A stretch of DNA of 64,000 nt from Bradyrhizobium iriomotense (GTDB lineage Bacteria > Pseudomonadota > Alphaproteobacteria > Rhizobiales > Xanthobacteraceae), in NCBI RefSeq assembly GCF_018130765.1, contig NZ_JAFCJZ010000028.1, positions 52,724 to 116,723 of the forward strand, written 5' to 3'. Position 1 is the first letter of the stretch. Every line of letters begins with the position of its first letter. This document shows, one piece after another, positions 50,872 to 59,586 of the stretch. The notes beneath the pieces were generated by a model, which saw only the letters and a list, made by a program, of their open reading frames with translations, had not been told where the DNA came from and ran no database searches. Made by a program: the position numbers and the translations under genes.

Positions 50872-52164
50872 ATGAGCGACGCGGTAGCTGCCCCGGGAGG
50901 CCCGCCTTCGGTCAAGTTAGGGCTGACGGAAAACTGGCCACAGTTCGCTCTCCTCGTCCTCATCAACGCCTTCGTGGGCGGGATGGTCGGAATCGAACGA
51001 ACCGTCGTGCCGCTAATCGGTGCCGAGGAGTTCAAGATCGGCTCCACAACTCTTGTCGTCTCCTTCATCGTCAGCTTCGGCGTCGTGAAGGCGTGCGCCA
51101 ACCTGATCTCAGGCCAGCTCGCCGACGCCTGGGGACGCAAGTCCGTTCTGATCCTCGGATGGCTCGTCGGTCTTCCGGTGCCTTTCATGATCATCTGGGC
51201 GCCAAGCTGGGAATGGGTGGTTGCCGCCAATGCCCTTCTCGGGATCAACCAGGGCCTTGCCTGGTCGATGACCGTGATCATGAAGATCGATCTCGTCGGA
51301 CCGAAATCGCGCGGCTTGGCGGTAGGCCTGAACGAGTTCGCCGGCTATCTCGCGGTCGGCGTGACGGCCTATCTCACCGGATATCTTGCGTCGGAGTACG
51401 GGCTGCGGCCGGCGCCGATCTACCTCGGTGTGGCCTATGCGATCTTCGGCGCCGCGCTCTCGATCCTGCTGGTGCGCGACACGCGCGAGCACGTCCGGCT
51501 GGAGACTGCGGCGCATGCGCGTCAGGCGTCTCCGATCAACTTCCGGGAGATCTTCGTCCTCACGTCGTTCGGGGATCGGAATCTGTTCGCCGCGTCGCAA
51601 GCGGGGCTGGTGAACAACCTCAACGACGGCATGAGCTGGGGCATTTTCCCGCTGTTTTTCGCCTCCTTCGGTCTGGCCGTCGATCGGATCGGCATATTGA
51701 AGGCCGTCTATCCGGCGACGTGGGGCATCCTCCAGGTCGCCACGGGTCCTCTGTCCGACCGCTGGGGCCGCAAGGGCCTGATCGTAGCCGGTATGTGGGT
51801 CCAGGCCGCGGGTTTGCTACTGACTGGGGCGACCGGTCATTTCGAGTGGTGGCTCGTCGGCAGCCTCCTGCTCGGACTTGGCACCGCCATGGTGTATCCG
51901 AGCTTGATCGCCGCCGTATCCGATGCCTCGCATCCAAGCTGGCGCGCACGCTCGCTCAGCGTCTACCGCTTCTGGCGCGATCTCGGCTACGCGATCGGGG
52001 CGCTATCGGCCGGCATCATCGCGGATCGATTCGGACTTTCGGCGGCCATAATCTCGATCGCCGTCCTGACGTTCATTTCCGGCGCCGTCGTAGCGGTGTC
52101 GATGCGAGAACGCGCCCCGGATTCGATTGACCTCCCGCAAAAAGAGAGCCGGCCGGCGGAGTAG
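50872..52164 (+). CDS. MFS transporter
   Basis: 430 residues from ATG 50872 with about 12 membrane segments. The loop-2/3 motif appears as GQLADAWGRKSVLI, and the second half as GPLSDRWGRKGLIV. ALLVLINAFVGGMVGIERTVVPL is the first segment. It probably exports a product of sulfur metabolism such as sulfite, judged only from its place after the dioxygenase. Many close relatives are annotated as generic drug efflux. Confidence 0.85.
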   Translation: MSDAVAAPGGPPSVKLGLTENWPQFALLVLINAFVGGMVGIERTVVPLIGAEEFKIGSTTLVVSFIVSFGVVKACANLISGQLADAWGRKSVLILGWLVGLPVPFMIIWAPSWEWVVAANALLGINQGLAWSMTVIMKIDLVGPKSRGLAVGLNEFAGYLAVGVTAYLTGYLASEYGLRPAPIYLGVAYAIFGAALSILLVRDTREHVRLETAAHARQASPINFREIFVLTSFGDRNLFAASQAGLVNNLNDGMSWGIFPLFFASFGLAVDRIGILKAVYPATWGILQVATGPLSDRWGRKGLIVAGMWVQAAGLLLTGATGHFEWWLVGSLLLGLGTAMVYPSLIAAVSDASHPSWRARSLSVYRFWRDLGYAIGALSAGIIADRFGLSAAIISIAVLTFISGAVVAVSMRERAPDSIDLPQKESRPAE

Positions 52165-52195
52165 AGTCGGGTCTCTTCAACGATGGAGCAAGCCG

Positions 52196-52552
52196 ATGCA
52201 GAAAGTCTTGGTCCAAGTGATCGCAGCTCTTTCGCTCATTCCGGAAGCAGCATGGGCGCAGGCGCCGTCGAATACCGAACGCTACGACGGTTGGGGTCCG
52301 CACATGATGGGTTGGGGCGGAGGAGGATACGCCATGATCTTCGGCCCGCTGTTCATGATCCTGTTTCTCGCGGTCCTCGTTGCCCTCGCGGTTGTCCTGG
52401 CGCGCTGGCTGGGCGGCCCGTGGCCGGGGACATACCCACCGCACCAGTCTCCGCCCGCTCGGACACCGCTCGATATTCTCAAGGAGCGCTTTGCGCGCGG
52501 CGAGATCGACAAGGCGGAGTTCGAGGACCGGCGACGCGTTCTCGGCGAATAA
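52196..52552 (+). CDS. Small membrane protein with C-terminal SHOCT domain
   Basis: 118 residues from ATG 52196, with GGAG 7 nt upstream. Signal or anchor (VLVQVIAALSLIPEAAWA), a Gly/Trp-rich YDGWGPHMMGWGGGGY stretch, one membrane segment (MIFGPLFMILFLAVLVALAVVLARWL) and a C-terminal LDILKERFARGEIDKAEFEDRR SHOCT module. SHOCT proteins are common small envelope proteins of unknown role. It lies 31 bp behind the MFS gene in the same direction. Confidence 0.8.
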   Translation: MQKVLVQVIAALSLIPEAAWAQAPSNTERYDGWGPHMMGWGGGGYAMIFGPLFMILFLAVLVALAVVLARWLGGPWPGTYPPHQSPPARTPLDILKERFARGEIDKAEFEDRRRVLGE

Positions 52553-52598
52553 CTCGGCGCGTCTCCTCAATCTCCCTTCGTTGGAAAAGCCAAAGCCC

Positions 52599-52721
52599 GT
52601 GCACGTTCTGCTGATCCTGAACGACCCGCCTTACGGTACCGAGCGGACCTACGATTGCCTACGCCTCGCCCGTGCCTGCACGATCGGACCATGGCTCGGC
52701 GCGAATGGGTCCAGGCCTTAG
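52599..52721 (+). pseudogene. Truncated DsrE-family gene
   Basis: From GTG 52599 the frame reads VHVLLILNDPPYGTERTYDC then LRLARA, the hallmark start of DsrE-like sulfur-handling proteins of about 110-120 residues. After that the reading departs (CTIGPWLGANG) and stops at 40 codons. The rest of the domain was not found in the next few hundred bases. It follows the sulfide cluster, where DsrE proteins often occur. Confidence 0.65.
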
Positions 52722-52823
52722 TCGTCCTGCTTCAAGGCTCGACGAGACCATGCATGTCCCTGCCGCGCACTCTCCGTGCGAGTGCAGCGGCACGTCACGC
52801 AAGCGACAGCCTCGTTTCCGACC

Positions 52824-53024
52824 TCAAGCGGAAATCGTCTTCGGCTCAACATCATTCGTGCTTGTGATCGCGTTGCATTGTTGGAAGTGAGAAGACAACG
52901 CAAGTTCGGCCAGATGATCCCAGTATTCTGCTTCTGCGAGCAGCTTCCACTTGTTCATGCTGTTGTACGCGGCCTGTTGGCGGCACAGTGAGCTCATCGC
53001 ACGCAAGCGTCGCACCTTATCCAC
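52824..53024 (-). CDS. Small conserved protein (66 aa)
   Basis: From GTG 53024 with AGGGAGG 6 nt upstream. The sequence MDKVRRLRAMSSLCRQQAAY, then WKLLAEAEYWDHLAELALSSHF, resembles a small family I recall from Bradyrhizobium and Rhodopseudomonas, many copies per genome, function unknown. It has Cys, Gln and amphipathic helical segments and no membrane region. Confidence 0.65.
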   Translation of the reverse strand: MDKVRRLRAMSSLCRQQAAYNSMNKWKLLAEAEYWDHLAELALSSHFQQCNAITSTNDVEPKTISA

Positions 53025-53319
53025 TGCGGACCTCCCTTCGCGCTTGCTTGTTCTGCAAGCGCATTTGTGTTGTCACAGCTTCGCAGATCGAATTGACGAG
53101 TGATAGCCCGGTGTTTGACGGTGAATCGATGATAGCGCAATCGTCTGACTTTTCCTCGATGTGTCGAGAGATCGAGCGCTCAAGAGTGCCTTCTTTTTCG
53201 CCGAAATAAAGCGCGCTGAGGCCTTCGGCAAAGCTCGCCAGCCCGGTCACGCCGATCACAGCAATGGCCCCGACGATTGCACGTCGGGGCCATTCAAGAT
53301 CAACAGGCAATGGGTACAT
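53017..53319 (-). CDS. Hypothetical protein with one membrane segment
   Basis: About 100 residues from ATG 53319 (MYPLPVDLEWPRRAIVGAIA); a longer start at 53409 adds residues that do not look protein-like. One membrane segment (IVGAIAVIGVTGLASFAEGLSALYF), then a charged tail. It overlaps the next small gene by 8 bp. Not recognised; could be spurious. Confidence 0.35.
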   Translation of the reverse strand: MYPLPVDLEWPRRAIVGAIAVIGVTGLASFAEGLSALYFGEKEGTLERSISRHIEEKSDDCAIIDSPSNTGLSLVNSICEAVTTQMRLQNKQARREVRSG

Positions 53320-53715
53320 CCGCCCTACCTGCTGATCGTTGATGCCACTGATCACCACATCCGATCTGGCACAGACTGTGGCGAGGCTCCGGCATCGGGA
53401 TAAAGACATTCTGCCTGAAAGCTGATGGCAGTCCACCTCATCATTGGTGGTACTCCTAGCTCGCTGACCCGCACCAGCTGGCCGCTTCGTAAGACGTGCA
53501 CCCACGCTGACCTATCTTGCGTTCGTCATCCGGCGTCATCGTCGCTGAACTTTTTCGGGATTTCCGGGACAAAACCCTATAAGCTTGCGAGAACGACGGC
53601 TTTTCTGCCGTGAACCGGCCCGACCATTGTACCGGCCCGACCATTGTACCGGCCCGACCATTGTGAAGTGAGAGTTTAATTTTTTGGCGCTGCATGAGCG
53701 CAGAAGAGGTCCGTT
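53320..53715. other. Lower-GC gap with tandem repeats, no gene seen
   Basis: About 400 bp. It holds the 17-bp tandem repeat at 53615-53664 and short frames without protein-like composition on both strands. The promoter of the exported protein at 53716 must be near its right end. Confidence 0.5.
53615..53664. repeat. Three tandem copies of a 17-bp unit
   Basis: Unit CCGGCCCGACCATTGTA at 53615-53631 and 53632-53648, and its first 16 bases at 53649-53664. The copies are identical, which suggests recent slippage or a protein-binding array. Only 50 bp upstream of the next gene. Confidence 0.9.
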
Positions 53716-54471
53716 ATGGACCGAACATCTGGCAAGAGAGTCAATTGCGATACCATACAGTGTCATTCGCCAGGATGGCGCCGCTGTGGAATTCACATTG
53801 TTGCGCTGCTCTGTACCGCTTGCACTCTCCTATTTGTGAGCGAAGCCAGCGCTCAATGCAGGGCTCGAGATGTCCTGCAGAACCAGCTCAGGCTCAAGAA
53901 AGCTCCGTCAGCCGACAGGCCGCAAATCCCGATCAAATCCGCCGTCGAAGTCCCGGTGTGGAAGACGATCACAATCGGGACGTTTGCAAATTTCTTTGCC
54001 CTCGGTAACGCATTGGATGCGGTAGGTTGCGGTATCGGAAACTCGGCTGGCGAAATTCTCGCACGGCCGACCTTTACCCTTCGCGGCGCGAAAACGAACG
54101 TAGAGCTTTTTGCGGTGTCGGCAGCCGAACTCGGCTTTCAGACCGATACTGCGTCGCTGGCGGACATTTATGCGCGCGCCAAACAGCTGGGTTTCGGACT
54201 TGCGGCGGCAGAAGTCGGGCCACAGCTGAGACTTCAATATTTTGACCAGCCGATCGGTGAGTTTCTCATCATCGGAATGGAGCCAATCAGAACGTGGAAG
54301 GGTGCCCCTGTCATCTTGAATGTAGCCAATGGCGGAGCGGGGCTAATTCTCATCGGCCAGGATGGCAGCCCCGACGCACAGATCTCCGTGGTATCCCGTT
54401 TTGTATTTGTGCGGACCAATGAAGCTGCACCTGCCGCGGAACAGGAGGCCGTAGCACTTATCGATCGCTGA
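53716..54471 (+). CDS. Exported hypothetical protein (251 aa)
   Basis: ATG 53716 with AGAGG 6 nt upstream. Membrane or signal segment about 25-46 (GIHIVALLCTACTLLFVSEASA), then a soluble part with GNALDAVGCGIGNSAGEILARPTFTL and FAVSAAELGFQTD. No family recognised. GC content is lower than that of the 5' neighbours, as for other genes in this segment. Four Cys are concentrated in the first 50 residues. Confidence 0.6.
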   Translation: MDRTSGKRVNCDTIQCHSPGWRRCGIHIVALLCTACTLLFVSEASAQCRARDVLQNQLRLKKAPSADRPQIPIKSAVEVPVWKTITIGTFANFFALGNALDAVGCGIGNSAGEILARPTFTLRGAKTNVELFAVSAAELGFQTDTASLADIYARAKQLGFGLAAAEVGPQLRLQYFDQPIGEFLIIGMEPIRTWKGAPVILNVANGGAGLILIGQDGSPDAQISVVSRFVFVRTNEAAPAAEQEAVALIDR

Positions 54472-54725
54472 ATTTCCAAGTGTGCGCAGCGGCACAGCCA
54501 GGACTTCGCGTCGGTATAGCCGCACGGGGCGGCAGTAAAGTGGCATGGCCCCTTGAGCGGGCACGCGGCTTGTCGTTCGGTTGCCGGACGCATACGCGTT
54601 GTCGATTTGCGATGGCTATCGGGCCGCGCTTGATCTACGTTTTCAAAACGGGCGGAGAACGCTCGAGGAGCCCTGCGAGCAACCTCCGACCCAATGACCG
54701 ATCATGGGTGGGATAGGAGGACATC

Positions 54726-56111
54726 ATGCAGAGCATGGCCACCGAAACCTTCATCGGCAATATGCGCGGCCCGGTTATCAGGCGAATGGATGCCGACTAT
54801 GACGCCGTACGGAGCCTCTACAACGGAATGATCGATAAGAGTCCGATGATGATTGCGCGATGCACCGACGTCGCTGACGTCGTCGCCGCGGTCAATTTTG
54901 CAAGGGACAATGATGTCCAGGTCGCGATCCGCGGAGGCGGCCACAATGGGCCGGGCCTTAGTAGTGTCGAAGACGGACTGATGATCGACATGTCGATGAT
55001 GAAAGGCGTGCGGGTCGATCCCGGCGCTCGTACCGTCCGCGCCGGTCCCGGCTGCACGCAAGGCGATGTTGACCACGCCACGCATATCTACGGGCTTGCC
55101 GTGCCGGCCGGCATTGTCTCGACCACAGGGATCGCCGGCCTTACGCTCGGCGGCGGCACCGGATACCTCACCCGCAAGCACGGCCTCACCATCGACAATC
55201 TCCTTGAGGCAGATGTCGTGCTCGCCGATGGACGCATCGTCACCGCCAACAAGTCGGAGAACGCAGACCTTTACTGGGGCCTGCGCGGGGGCGGCGGCAA
55301 TTTCGGCATCGTCACGAGCTTCCTGTTCCAGGCTCATCCTGTGAAGATGGTCTATGCCGGTCCGATCTTCTGGGATCTCGAAGATGCCCGGACCGTGATG
55401 CAGAAGTACAGGGATTTCCTCCGCAGCGCTCCCGAGGAGCTCGGGGCCTTTGTCGGCTTGAAGACCGTTCCGCCGATGGACCCCTTCCCGCCGGATCATC
55501 AGGGCAAACGTGCCTGCGCCATCATTGCCTGCTACAATGGTCCGACAGAAGACGGCAAGGCGGTCATAGCGGGGTTGCTCGGTGAGCTGCCCCCGCCGCT
55601 CTTCAACTGGATGGGCGAAATGCCCTATCCGGCGCTCCAGTCCATGTTCGATCCATTCTTCCCGAAAGGCTTGCAGTGGTACTGGCGCGGCGATTTCGTG
55701 AAAGAACTGACCGACGAAGCAATTGACGCCCATATCGAGCAAGCCCGGAAAGCACCGAGCGCGCTGTCGCTCATGCATCTCTATCCGATCGATGGCGCCG
55801 TCCATCGCGTCGGCAAGAGCGACACCGCCTGGAACACGCGCGACGCGACCTGGTCGATGGTCATCGCCGGCATCGATCCCAATCCGCAAAAAGCAGGCGA
55901 AATCACGCGCTGGACCAAGGGCTATTGGGAGGCCGTGCATCCTTACTCGGCCGACGGCGGCTATGTGAATTTCATGATGGAGGATGGAGACGACAGCAGA
56001 CTTAGGGCCACCTACGGCGACAATTACGACCGCCTCGTCGCCTTGAAGGCCAAGTACGATCCGACGAACTTCTTCCACATGAACCAGAACATCAGACCGC
56101 TGCACTCGTAG
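54726..56111 (+). CDS. FAD-linked oxidoreductase, berberine-bridge-enzyme type
   Basis: 461 residues with TAGGAGG before ATG. FAD_binding_4 domain: AIRGGGHNGPG carries the His for 8-alpha covalent FAD; GIVSTTGIAGLTLGGGTGYLTRKHG replaces the Cys of bicovalent BBE enzymes by Ser/Thr, so only one covalent bond is expected. C-terminal BBE block YGDNYDRLVALKAKYDPTNFF and NQNI. These enzymes oxidise sugars, alkaloids or other alcohols using O2. It is preceded by a 250-bp empty stretch and followed by the duplicated gene remnant. Confidence 0.9.
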   Translation: MQSMATETFIGNMRGPVIRRMDADYDAVRSLYNGMIDKSPMMIARCTDVADVVAAVNFARDNDVQVAIRGGGHNGPGLSSVEDGLMIDMSMMKGVRVDPGARTVRAGPGCTQGDVDHATHIYGLAVPAGIVSTTGIAGLTLGGGTGYLTRKHGLTIDNLLEADVVLADGRIVTANKSENADLYWGLRGGGGNFGIVTSFLFQAHPVKMVYAGPIFWDLEDARTVMQKYRDFLRSAPEELGAFVGLKTVPPMDPFPPDHQGKRACAIIACYNGPTEDGKAVIAGLLGELPPPLFNWMGEMPYPALQSMFDPFFPKGLQWYWRGDFVKELTDEAIDAHIEQARKAPSALSLMHLYPIDGAVHRVGKSDTAWNTRDATWSMVIAGIDPNPQKAGEITRWTKGYWEAVHPYSADGGYVNFMMEDGDDSRLRATYGDNYDRLVALKAKYDPTNFFHMNQNIRPLHS

Positions 56112-56291
56112 AGGATCACATCTGCTGCACGGTTCGGTCGCGTCCAAAGTGCTTGTCGGAGCGTTCTCTCGATTCGGGGAACGAGGGAACGCGCTCGCTA
56201 TCCCTGTCAATCGTGGCGCTTCGCGCATGTCGGCCTCCGGTCATTCGCGGCCGGGTCGAGCTGGCAGGAAATTCGACCAACGTCCGTTCTG

Positions 56292-56352
56292 ACGCTGAGA
56301 GCGAGCAGAAGGCTGCCCTTCAACACGCTGCAACAGGTCGCAAGACCATGAG
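56292..56352 (+). pseudogene. Degraded copy of the 3' end of the Spy-like gene (45358-47232)
   Basis: Aligned by eye, about 54 of 61 bases match 47173-47233, including TTCAACACGCTGCA, CAGGTCGC and the ATGAG end. A one-base loss and a one-base gain shift and then restore the frame: the end reads FNTLQQVARP followed by TGA, against FNTLQQVAGQ and TGA in the intact gene. Confidence 0.7.
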
Positions 56353-56370
56353 GTGCCGCGCTCGTGTTAA

Positions 56371-57234
56371 CTAAACCACCGTTCTATGCCGTTCGATGCA
56401 GGTGCGAAGCACCTCGTCCATGGGCTTGCCCCACCACTCGTTCGAGAAGATTTCGATCTCCGAATAGCCGGCGAAGCCCTGCGCTTCGACCGCCTGACGC
56501 ACCGATTTGATGTCGATGACCCCGTCGCCCATCATGCCGCGGTCATTGAGGATGTCTTTTGTCGGCACCAGCCAGTCGCAGACGTGGAAGGCGAGCAGGC
56601 GATCCTTGCCGGCGCGTGCGATCTGGCCCATCAGCTCCGGATCCCACCAGATGTGATAGACGTCGAGGGCGACGCCGAGCATGCCGGTACGATCAGGATC
56701 GAGCCGGTCGCAGATATCCAGCGCCTGCTTTGTCGTGTTCACGCAGGCGCGGTCGGCGGCATAGGCCGGATGCAAGGGCTCGATGGCCAGCGGCAGGTTT
56801 GCCTGCCTCGCGTAGTCGAGCATGTCGGCGAGCGCTTCCTCGACCTGCCCGCGCGCGGCCAGAATGTCCTTCGATGCCTCGCTGCCGGGCCGCGAATATT
56901 GCGGCAGGCCGCCGACGACGAGCACGATGCACGGCGCGCCCAGCGCCTTGGCTTCATCCACGCAGCGCCGGTTGTCGTCACGCACCTCGCCGCGACGCGA
57001 GGCATCCGAGGTGAACATCCCGCCGCGGCAATAGCCTGAGAGATCGAGCCCGGCCTCGCGCACCGCGCGCGCGGCGCGATCGAGGCCGACGGCCGCGACC
57101 TGGTCGCGCCAGGGATCGATGGCGCGGATGCCGTGCCTGGCACAGGCCTCGATGATCTCGACGAGATCACCCTGCTTGCGGACGGTCGCCGTGTTCAGCG
57201 ACAGCCAGCGGTGGTCGGACGAGAAATCACGCAT
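56371..57234 (-). CDS. Sugar phosphate isomerase/epimerase-like TIM barrel
   Basis: 287 residues, AP-endonuclease-2/xylose-isomerase-like fold: LSLNTATVRKQGDLVEIIEAC, IVLVVGGLPQYS, LAIEPLHPAYAADRACVNT (metal Glu in LAIEPL), LGVALDVYHIWWDPEL, DRLLAFHVCDWLVP and the last-strand Glu in YSEIEIFSNEWW. Start ATG 57234 shares one base with the DUF993 stop (TGATG). Family members include inosose dehydratases, 3-keto-sugar epimerases and beta-eliminases of the levoglucosan pathway. It is the last gene of the seven-gene operon. Confidence 0.85.
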   Translation of the reverse strand: MRDFSSDHRWLSLNTATVRKQGDLVEIIEACARHGIRAIDPWRDQVAAVGLDRAARAVREAGLDLSGYCRGGMFTSDASRRGEVRDDNRRCVDEAKALGAPCIVLVVGGLPQYSRPGSEASKDILAARGQVEEALADMLDYARQANLPLAIEPLHPAYAADRACVNTTKQALDICDRLDPDRTGMLGVALDVYHIWWDPELMGQIARAGKDRLLAFHVCDWLVPTKDILNDRGMMGDGVIDIKSVRQAVEAQGFAGYSEIEIFSNEWWGKPMDEVLRTCIERHRTVV

Positions 57235-58424
57235 CAGGATTCGATACCGTGGGTGGCGAGCACGGTCTTCATCCGCCGCGTCGCGAGTTCGGGGTTGGCC
57301 AGCAGGCCGGCCTTGTCAGCCAGACGGAACAACTCGGCCAGATGCAATGTGGAGCGCGTGCTCTCCTGACCGCCGACCATGGTGAAATGATCCTGGTGCC
57401 CGTTGAGATAGGCCATGAACACCACGCCGGTCTTGTAGAAGCGCGTTGGCGCCTTGAAGATGTGACGCGACAACGGCACGGTCGGGCCCAGCACGTCGTG
57501 GAAGCCAGCCTCGTCGCCGGCAGCTAACCGCGACAGCGCGTAGGACGCCGCCGGCGCAATGGCATCGAAGATGCCGAGCAGCGCGTGCGAGAAACCCTGC
57601 TCGTCGCCGGCAATCAGTTCGGCATAGTTGAAGTCGTCGCCGGTGTACATCTTGATGCGCTTGTCGAGGCGGCGGCGCATGTCGATCTCGCGCTGCTTGT
57701 CGAGCAGCGACACCTTGACGCCGTCGACCTTGGCGGCGTTGCCGTTGATGATGGCCACCGCCGTATCCATCGCCTTGTCGAGGTCCTTGGTGCCCCAATA
57801 GCCCGTCAGCGCCGGATCGAACATGTCGCCGAGCCAGTGGATGATCACGGGCTCACGGACCTGCGACAGCACGCGGTCATAGACCTTGGCGTAGTCGTCG
57901 GCGTTGCGGCCGAGCTTTGCCAGCGCGCGCGACGCCATCAGGATGATGCGGCCGCCGACTTTCTCGACCGCCGAGATCTGCTCCTCATAGGCGCGGATCA
58001 CGTCATCGAGGCTCTTGGCATCCTCGACCGCAAGGTGATCGGTACCCGCCCCAGAGAACACCAGCGCGTTGCGCCGCTTGGCGGCGCCGACCGAGCGCGT
58101 GATCAGCTCCAGCGAAGTCGGCCAGTCCAGCCCCATGCCGCGCTGCGCGGTGTCCATGGCTTCGGCAACGCCGAGGCCGAGGTCCCAGACATGCTCGCGG
58201 AAGGCAATGGTCTTGTCCCAGTCGACGGCGACCGAAAGCCAGGGGTCGTTGTCCGCCAAGGGATCGGCAACCGTGTGCACGGCCGAGAAGGCGATGCGGT
58301 TCAGCGGTCCCTCGAGCTTTGCGGGGAACGTGCGCGAGGCCGCGAGCCGATAGGTCTCGATCGAGCGATCGGCTTTGGGCAGCTTGAGCGACAATGACGA
58401 CATGGGTTGGACGGGCTTGTTCAT
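57234..58424 (-). CDS. DUF993, dihydrodipicolinate-synthase-like aldolase family
   Basis: 396 residues. TIM-barrel elements include GLDWPTSLELITRSVGAAKRR, LVFSGAGTDHL, IILMASRALAKLG, PVIIHWLGDMFDPALTGYWG, DGVKVSLLDKQREI, in which the Lys of VKVSLL would be the Schiff-base candidate, and RIKMYTGDDFNY. DUF993 proteins resemble DHDPS/NAL aldolases but have no established substrate known to me. It lies 10 bp after the Gfo/Idh gene and shares its stop with the next start, inside a catabolic operon, which suggests an aldol or retro-aldol step. Confidence 0.82.
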   Translation of the reverse strand: MNKPVQPMSSLSLKLPKADRSIETYRLAASRTFPAKLEGPLNRIAFSAVHTVADPLADNDPWLSVAVDWDKTIAFREHVWDLGLGVAEAMDTAQRGMGLDWPTSLELITRSVGAAKRRNALVFSGAGTDHLAVEDAKSLDDVIRAYEEQISAVEKVGGRIILMASRALAKLGRNADDYAKVYDRVLSQVREPVIIHWLGDMFDPALTGYWGTKDLDKAMDTAVAIINGNAAKVDGVKVSLLDKQREIDMRRRLDKRIKMYTGDDFNYAELIAGDEQGFSHALLGIFDAIAPAASYALSRLAAGDEAGFHDVLGPTVPLSRHIFKAPTRFYKTGVVFMAYLNGHQDHFTMVGGQESTRSTLHLAELFRLADKAGLLANPELATRRMKTVLATHGIES

Positions 58425-58434
58425 CGCCCCCTCC

Positions 58435-59586
58435 TCAGACCTTGATCGGGGCGACGTCGATCCAGCGCCGCTCCTTCCAGCTCTTCAGCGCGCATTCGGC
58501 GAGCTGCACGCCCTTGGCACCTTCGAGCAGCGTGAACTTGTAAGGAGCATCCTCGTAGACGTGGCGGATGAACATCTCCCATTGCTCCTTAAAGCCGTTG
58601 TCGTAGCTGACATTGTCCGGCAGCTTCTGCCAGTCGCCGTAGAAATCATGCAGCCGCTTCTCGTCGGGATTCCACACCGGACGGGGTGTCGCCTGCCGCG
58701 CCTGGATCATGCAGTCGGTGAGGCCCGCGACCGCCGAGCCGAGCGTGCCGTCGACCTGGAAGGTGACGAGGTCGTCGCGATAGACGCGCGTGACCCAGGA
58801 CATGTTGATGTGCGCGATGATGCCGCCCTCGAGCTGGAAGGTCGCGTAGGCGGAATCGTCCGCCGTCGCCTTGTACTTCTTGCCCTGCTCGTCGAACCGC
58901 TCGGGGATGTCGGTGTTGCCGATGCAGACCACGCTCTGGACATTGCCGAAAAGGTTGTCGAGCACGTAGCGCCAGTGGCAGACCATGTCGAGGATGATGC
59001 CGCCGCCGTCCTCGTCGCGATAATTCCACGACGGCCGCTGCGCTTCCTGCCAGCCGCCCTCGAACACCCAATAGCCGAACTCGCCGCGCACCGAGAGGAT
59101 GCGGCCGAAGAAGCCGGAGTCGCGCAGGAAGGCGATCTTCTTCAGGCCCGGCAGGAACAGCTTGTCCTGCACCGTGCCGTGCTTGACGCCCTTGGCATTG
59201 GCGAGCCTCACGACCTCGACGGCTTCCTCGAAATTCGTCGCGATCGGCTTCTCGCAATAGACGTGCTTACCGGCATTGATGGCCTGGGTCAGCAGACCGG
59301 GGCGCGCCTGCGTGGTCGCGGCGTCGAAGAACATGGTGTCGTTCTTGTCGGCCAGTGCCGCATCGAGATCGGTGGTCCAGCGCGTGATGTTGTAGCGCTT
59401 GGCGAGCGCCTCGACCTTCTCGGCGCTGCGGCCGACCAGGATCGGATCGGGCATCACGCGGTCGCCGTTCTTCAGGCGGACGCCGCCCTGCTCGCGGATC
59501 GCGACGATCGAGCGGATCAGATGCTGGTTGAGCCCCATGCGGCCGGTGACGCCGTTCATGATGAGGCCGAGGCGTTGGGTAGTCAT
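58435..59586 (-). CDS. Gfo/Idh/MocA family oxidoreductase
   Basis: 383 residues from ATG 59586, which overlaps the enolase-like stop (ATGA). An unusual nucleotide-binding start LIMNGVTGRMG, then ILVGRSAEKVEALAKRYNI, the family signature HVYCEKPIATNFEEA with Lys, and the second domain GGGIILDMVCHWRYVLD containing the catalytic His. It should oxidise a hydroxyl of a sugar, cyclitol or related polyol with NAD(P)+. The substrate is not visible. The extra N-terminal extension to 59922 belongs to the upstream gene. Confidence 0.9.
   Translation of the reverse strand: MTTQRLGLIMNGVTGRMGLNQHLIRSIVAIREQGGVRLKNGDRVMPDPILVGRSAEKVEALAKRYNITRWTTDLDAALADKNDTMFFDAATTQARPGLLTQAINAGKHVYCEKPIATNFEEAVEVVRLANAKGVKHGTVQDKLFLPGLKKIAFLRDSGFFGRILSVRGEFGYWVFEGGWQEAQRPSWNYRDEDGGGIILDMVCHWRYVLDNLFGNVQSVVCIGNTDIPERFDEQGKKYKATADDSAYATFQLEGGIIAHINMSWVTRVYRDDLVTFQVDGTLGSAVAGLTDCMIQARQATPRPVWNPDEKRLHDFYGDWQKLPDNVSYDNGFKEQWEMFIRHVYEDAPYKFTLLEGAKGVQLAECALKSWKERRWIDVAPIKV

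Noticed and set aside
53615..53664. CRISPR array
   Set aside because: Units are contiguous without spacers, only 17 bp long, and no cas genes are present.
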